DNA from: Phycisphaerae bacterium
Lineage (GTDB): Bacteria; Planctomycetota; Phycisphaerae; UBA1845; CAIVHJ01
Assembly: GCA_022072405.1 (NCBI GenBank)
Contig: JAJVHX010000004.1
Location: 1 to 64,000 of the forward strand
DNA: 64,000 bases
Direction: 5' to 3'
The notes beneath the pieces were generated by a model that was not told the DNA's origin, made no database searches, and saw nothing but the letters and a program-made list of their open reading frames with translations. Positions 60,420 to 64,000 of this stretch are shown here, one piece after another (positions within the stretch are counted from its first letter, which is position 1; each line of letters begins with the position of its first letter). Made by a program: the position numbers and the translations under genes.

Positions 60420-62840
60420 ATGGCTTTAGTGCGCAAGTATGTCTGTACCCTGTTATTGATGATGTGGTTGACCCCGCCGCTGGTTTCGTCAGCGTTCGGC
60501 CAGGAATCAACGGTGGATGAACGCGAATTGCCTGCTCAGGAAACGCCGCTGACGCCGGATCAGGAAGCCTATCTCAGAGCGCTGCCGCCAGTATTCGACA
60601 TGGCAAGCACGGTAACCGCGGAGCGTAGTGAGTTGGCGGTTCCCCAGCAGGCGGATATCGTTTTTGTGATCGATGGCTCGGGCAGTATTGATGGGTATGA
60701 TTTCGATAAACAGAAACAAGCCATTCAGGAAGCGCTCACCGGTCCGAATAGTATCATACCAGCCAACGGGTCCGCGGCTGTGGCGGTCGTGCAGTTTTCC
60801 AGTTTTGCGCGGAGCGAAGTGACGCTGACGGTGATCAATTCCCCGGCGACAGCAATTTCCGTAGCCAATGCGGTGGCGAATATTGTGCAGATGGAGGGTT
60901 TGACCAATCTGTCCACCGGACTGATTGAGGCGCAGGATATTTTTTCGGCGAGTAATCCTCTGGCTGATCGGTTTGTGGTGGTGACCACCGATGGGGGCTT
61001 GTCGGATCCTTATCCGGCCATTCAGCGTGCAGTGCAGCTTCGGACGATGAGCAACCCGGCCAAAATTTCCACCGGTATGATCAATTACAATTGCGGTTAT
61101 TTGCAGCAATACACTGCCTGGCGGCGGGTGATTGATGAATTGATGCAGATCGCCAACGCACCAGGTTCGTCCACCTTTACTTCACTACAGCCGGTGGGCG
61201 TTTATCGTTGTTTCAGTGAATTGCCGGAGTATCGCGCATTCTTCCTGGAAGCCTTGTGTGAATTTCTTAACCCGACGGAATGTTTTCTGGATTGCAATAT
61301 GAATGGTATCGATGATCGGACGGAGGCGGATTGCGATAGTGACTGGCTGCCGGACAGTTGCGAATATGATTGCGACACGGATGGCGTGCCCAACGATTGC
61401 GATCAATACCCCGGCCAATCGGTCGTCCATGTCAATGTGAACGTGGTGGGCGGCAACGGCGATGGTTCCAGCTGGGCCAATGCCTACACCCATCTGGAAG
61501 AAGCGATCAACGAACGCCGATGGGATCCGACTCCCTGCGACCAGGAATACTGGGTCGCCCGGGGTACCTATCGCTCGGTCGGTGGTGGAGGTGGTGAGGT
61601 GTATCGCGATGCCGCCTTCCCGACGGTGCGTTCGCGACTGTTTGGCGGCTTCACTGGCAACGAGACGGCACGAAATCAACGCAACAGCAATCCGGCCACC
61701 AACAACACCATACTCAGTGCGGTTCATGCCACCCCGGGAGAAGACAACCACTACCACATTTTCGGGACGGACGGTTTGTGGTTTTTCGAGCTGGACGGGT
61801 TCACCCTGGAGCAGGCTCAGTCGACGGCCATCGGTATCGCCGCACAGTTCAGTTCCGCCTCCAATGAAGTGACGATCCGCCGCTGTATCATCCGCAACAA
61901 TGGCGGGCCGGCGATCGAAATCACGCGCGGCCGGGTGGTAATTCGTGATACCGTGGTGGAGAATAATGCGACCGACTTTGGATACGCCAGTGCCCTTTAT
62001 CTCACCGGCGGTGGCGGACCGCACTTAATCGCCAAATCAAGTTTTATCAATAATACCGGCGGGTATTTCGGTCCTGTTATTGTGGAACCGGATCTGCCGG
62101 TCACGATTCAGAATTGCCTCTTCCGCGATAATTCGCAAATGGGAACCTATGGAGCGGCACTGACTGTTTTAAGCAGGTACTACGCCGATCCAGAGCTGCC
62201 CAGCGCCTATATATATAATACGGCCATATTCGACAATCAGGGTACGGCCGTGAATGATCTGACATACGGTGGTATCGAGGCGGCGAATGTCACGGTGGCT
62301 CGTAACACATCCGGCTATCTGGGAGGTGGATGGTATAAATCAGCCGGACAGCCTAGTCGTCTGCGCAATTGCATCTTCTGGCAGAACAGCGATATCAACG
62401 GGCAGACGGAAACCAGCCAGATTTACGAGGATGATAGCTTTGGTTCGGCTGAAGTGGAGGTGAATGAATCGCTGATTCAGGGCTGTGGTTCGGAATATTG
62501 CGGCGGCGGATTGCTCAATTTCAGCGCTGATCCACTTTTTGTGGATTCAAACAACAATAATTTCCGGTTACGGAAAACGTCACCGGCGATTGATCGCGGC
62601 AATAACGCTGAAGTCGGTTACGATTCCTTTGATCTGGATGGTGATCGCCGGTTGAACGAAGTGCTGCCGGACCTCGACGGCCGCTCACGCATCGTCAACG
62701 GGGATACGATTCCAGGTGCACGGGTCGATCTGGGCGCCTACGAATATTCTAAACTGATTTGGGTTGAAACAATACCAGTTCATGAAATAATCGCTCACAC
62801 GGATATCTATCCGATATTCGATCCCCACCCTTGGCCCTGA
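60420..62840 (+). CDS. Secreted VWA / calcium-repeat / beta-helix surface protein
   Basis: 806 aa. A signal peptide (to about AFGQ) is followed by a von Willebrand A domain (about 78-285) with an intact MIDAS core DGSGS and a VVTTDGG segment. An Asp-rich stretch of thrombospondin-3 type (DCNMNGIDDRTEADCDSD, about 290-330) should bind calcium. From about 340 a right-handed parallel beta-helix starts with GSSWANAYTHLEEAI and continues through N-rich rungs to the closing DLGAYEYS. This composite is common among planctomycete surface proteins. A role in adhesion or matrix binding is inferred. AGGAG lies before the ATG; the preceding 275 bp hold the terminator and no gene. Confidence 0.88.
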   Translation: MALVRKYVCTLLLMMWLTPPLVSSAFGQESTVDERELPAQETPLTPDQEAYLRALPPVFDMASTVTAERSELAVPQQADIVFVIDGSGSIDGYDFDKQKQAIQEALTGPNSIIPANGSAAVAVVQFSSFARSEVTLTVINSPATAISVANAVANIVQMEGLTNLSTGLIEAQDIFSASNPLADRFVVVTTDGGLSDPYPAIQRAVQLRTMSNPAKISTGMINYNCGYLQQYTAWRRVIDELMQIANAPGSSTFTSLQPVGVYRCFSELPEYRAFFLEALCEFLNPTECFLDCNMNGIDDRTEADCDSDWLPDSCEYDCDTDGVPNDCDQYPGQSVVHVNVNVVGGNGDGSSWANAYTHLEEAINERRWDPTPCDQEYWVARGTYRSVGGGGGEVYRDAAFPTVRSRLFGGFTGNETARNQRNSNPATNNTILSAVHATPGEDNHYHIFGTDGLWFFELDGFTLEQAQSTAIGIAAQFSSASNEVTIRRCIIRNNGGPAIEITRGRVVIRDTVVENNATDFGYASALYLTGGGGPHLIAKSSFINNTGGYFGPVIVEPDLPVTIQNCLFRDNSQMGTYGAALTVLSRYYADPELPSAYIYNTAIFDNQGTAVNDLTYGGIEAANVTVARNTSGYLGGGWYKSAGQPSRLRNCIFWQNSDINGQTETSQIYEDDSFGSAEVEVNESLIQGCGSEYCGGGLLNFSADPLFVDSNNNNFRLRKTSPAIDRGNNAEVGYDSFDLDGDRRLNEVLPDLDGRSRIVNGDTIPGARVDLGAYEYSKLIWVETIPVHEIIAHTDIYPIFDPHPWP

Positions 62841-62880
62841 AAATTTCACTTTAATTGCAGAAAATAATTGATGATGACTT

Positions 62881-62926
62881 CGACCCGACGGTGCTGTATA
62901 CCGAGTACGGTCGGGTCGATTGTTTT
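62881..62926 (+). terminator. Rho-independent terminator after the VWA gene
   Basis: A perfect 9-bp stem CGACCCGAC / GTCGGGTCG (62881-62889 with 62910-62918) with a 20-nt loop and a T-rich tail (ATTGTTTTCTT). Confidence 0.75.
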
Positions 62927-62991
62927 CTTCAACCGGCGTGTGGCACATCACTGGCTTTGTCTCTACACTATGAAGCACACTGGAGGATTTC

Positions 62992-64000
62992 ATGAGCATT
63001 CGTAACCTGGAATGGATGATGCGGCCGACCTCGGTGGCGGTGATCGGCCCCTCGAACAAACCGGGCAATATCGGCGGTATCATTCTTCGCAATATGCTGC
63101 GCGGGGGTTTTAACGGCCCGATCATGCCGGTGAATCCCCGGTATCAGGCCGTCGCGGGGATTCTGACCTATCCCGACGTTCCCAGTTTGCCGCTGGCCCC
63201 GGATGTCGCCATACTCTGTACGCCGCCGGTCATGGTTCCGGGATTGATTCATCAGTTGGGGGTTCGCGGAACCCGAGCTGCGGTGGTGATCACCGCCGGC
63301 TTATCTGAACAAAAGACCAGCGAGGGTATTACGCTGCAGGAGGCGATGCTGGCAGCAGCCAAACCCCACTGTCTGCGTATTCTCGGACCGAATTGCGTCG
63401 GGCTGCTGATCCCGACGCTGGGGTTGAACGCGACATTTGCCCATACCGGAATTGATGCGGGCTCCATCGCGTTTGTGTCGCAATCGGGTGGATTTTGTAC
63501 CGCGACTCTCGACTGGGCACGCTCCCGGGGTATCGGTTTTTCCTATTTTATTTCACTGGGTAACAGCGCAGATGTGGATTTCGGCGATGTGCTGGACTAT
63601 CTGGCCAGTGATGCTCAGACCAGTGCCATCCTGCTCTATATGGAATCAATCGGTCGGCACGAAGCCCGCAAGTTCATGTCGGCGGCGCGGGCCGCGTCAC
63701 GCAATAAGCCCGTGCTGGCTATCAAGGCCGGTCGCAGTCCGGCGGCGGCCAAGGCGGCCTTTTCACACACCGGAGCACTCGCCGGTGCTGACAATGTTTA
63801 TGCGGCGGCGCTGCGTCGGGCCGGTATTCTCCGCGTGAATACCATAGATGAATTGTTCGATGCGGTGGAGACGCTGGCCCGGTCCAAACCGCTGCGCGGT
63901 AATCGACTGGCGATTCTGACCAATGGTGGCGGGCCGGGTGTGATCGCCACCGATGCCCTGATTGCGGAAGGGGGGCAGCTCGCGGAACTGTCGGGGATGA
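62992..64000 (+). CDS. ADP-forming acyl-CoA synthetase / CoA-binding protein, partial at window end
   Basis: The frame stays open from the ATG at 62992 (ribosome site GGAGGA) to the last base, at least 336 residues, so the 3' end is missing. It encodes an N-terminal CoA-binding Rossmann domain (SVAVIGPSNKPGNIGG, PVNPRYQ), then a succinyl-CoA-ligase-like domain (LGPNCVGLL, FVSQSGG, the phosphorylated-His region AFSHTGALAG) and the start of another (ILTNGGGPGV). This matches the acd/Pat family: ADP-forming acetyl-CoA synthetases or, with a GNAT domain, protein acetyltransferases. The C-terminal part that would decide lies outside the window. Confidence 0.88.
   Translation, partial: MSIRNLEWMMRPTSVAVIGPSNKPGNIGGIILRNMLRGGFNGPIMPVNPRYQAVAGILTYPDVPSLPLAPDVAILCTPPVMVPGLIHQLGVRGTRAAVVITAGLSEQKTSEGITLQEAMLAAAKPHCLRILGPNCVGLLIPTLGLNATFAHTGIDAGSIAFVSQSGGFCTATLDWARSRGIGFSYFISLGNSADVDFGDVLDYLASDAQTSAILLYMESIGRHEARKFMSAARAASRNKPVLAIKAGRSPAAAKAAFSHTGALAGADNVYAAALRRAGILRVNTIDELFDAVETLARSKPLRGNRLAILTNGGGPGVIATDALIAEGGQLAELSGM

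Overview
This window looks like a chromosomal segment of a planctomycete, most likely from the Phycisphaerae or a related lineage. The evidence is protein style rather than a marker gene: a small membrane protein ending in a CxYCGYDLR...CSECG zinc ribbon (9420-9510), a secreted VWA protein with DCNMNGIDD-type calcium repeats and a GSSWANAYTHLEEAI beta-helix entry (60420-62840), and lipoproteins with Asn/Asp tethers. There is no rRNA, tRNA, insertion sequence, phage gene or CRISPR array that I can see.

Layout. (A) 0.2-6.9 kb: glutamate dehydrogenase, then two PEP/pyruvate-binding (PPDK N-domain) proteins, the second with a C-terminal nucleotidyltransferase domain. (B) 7.4-13.4 kb: an octaheme lipoprotein, a planctomycete zinc-ribbon membrane protein, a small lipoprotein, a nonaheme lipoprotein and a tetraheme cytochrome c554 homologue. 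(C) 13.4-20.9 kb, minus strand: a five-gene operon for a membrane electron-transfer complex, made of a Tat-exported HybA-like 4Fe-4S protein, a NrfD/HybB-like quinone-interacting protein, a 13-heme cytochrome, a NapC-like 10-heme cytochrome and an 11-heme cytochrome fused to a cytochrome b561-type domain. (D) 20.9-23.6 kb: a long intergenic region with a 22-bp palindromic tandem array, a small lipoprotein, a monoheme lipoprotein and a pentaheme lipoprotein. (E) 23.9-30.7 kb: a translationally tight operon of an outer-membrane beta-barrel, an NHL-propeller lipoprotein, a 12-heme cytochrome, a tetraheme cytochrome and a second NHL lipoprotein, which looks like a porin-cytochrome conduit. (F) 30.7-45.6 kb: a complete protoporphyrin-type heme pathway (hemA-hemH as one fused protein, hemL, hemB, hemC, hemD, hemE, hemN, hemY) with the system II cytochrome c maturation genes resB and ccsA in the middle. 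(G) 45.9-49.3 kb: sdhCAB. (H) 49.7-56.5 kb: rrf2-sufA-sufB-sufC-sufD-sufS-sufU-sufT for Fe-S cluster assembly. (I) 56.5-64 kb: a TetR-lipoprotein pair, an M1 metallopeptidase, the VWA/beta-helix protein, and the 5' part of an ADP-forming acyl-CoA synthetase cut by the window end.

How it fits together (inference). I count 77 heme-attachment motifs (CXXCH or CX3CH) in ten proteins within about 22 kb. Electrons could enter from menaquinol through the NrfD/HybA or b-type modules, pass along periplasmic multiheme cytochromes, and leave through the barrel conduit. The adjacent genes make heme, attach it to apocytochromes and build Fe-S clusters. The window therefore resembles an extracellular electron transfer island with its own cofactor supply, in a phylum where such systems are little described. 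The direction of electron flow and the terminal donor or acceptor cannot be read from the sequence.
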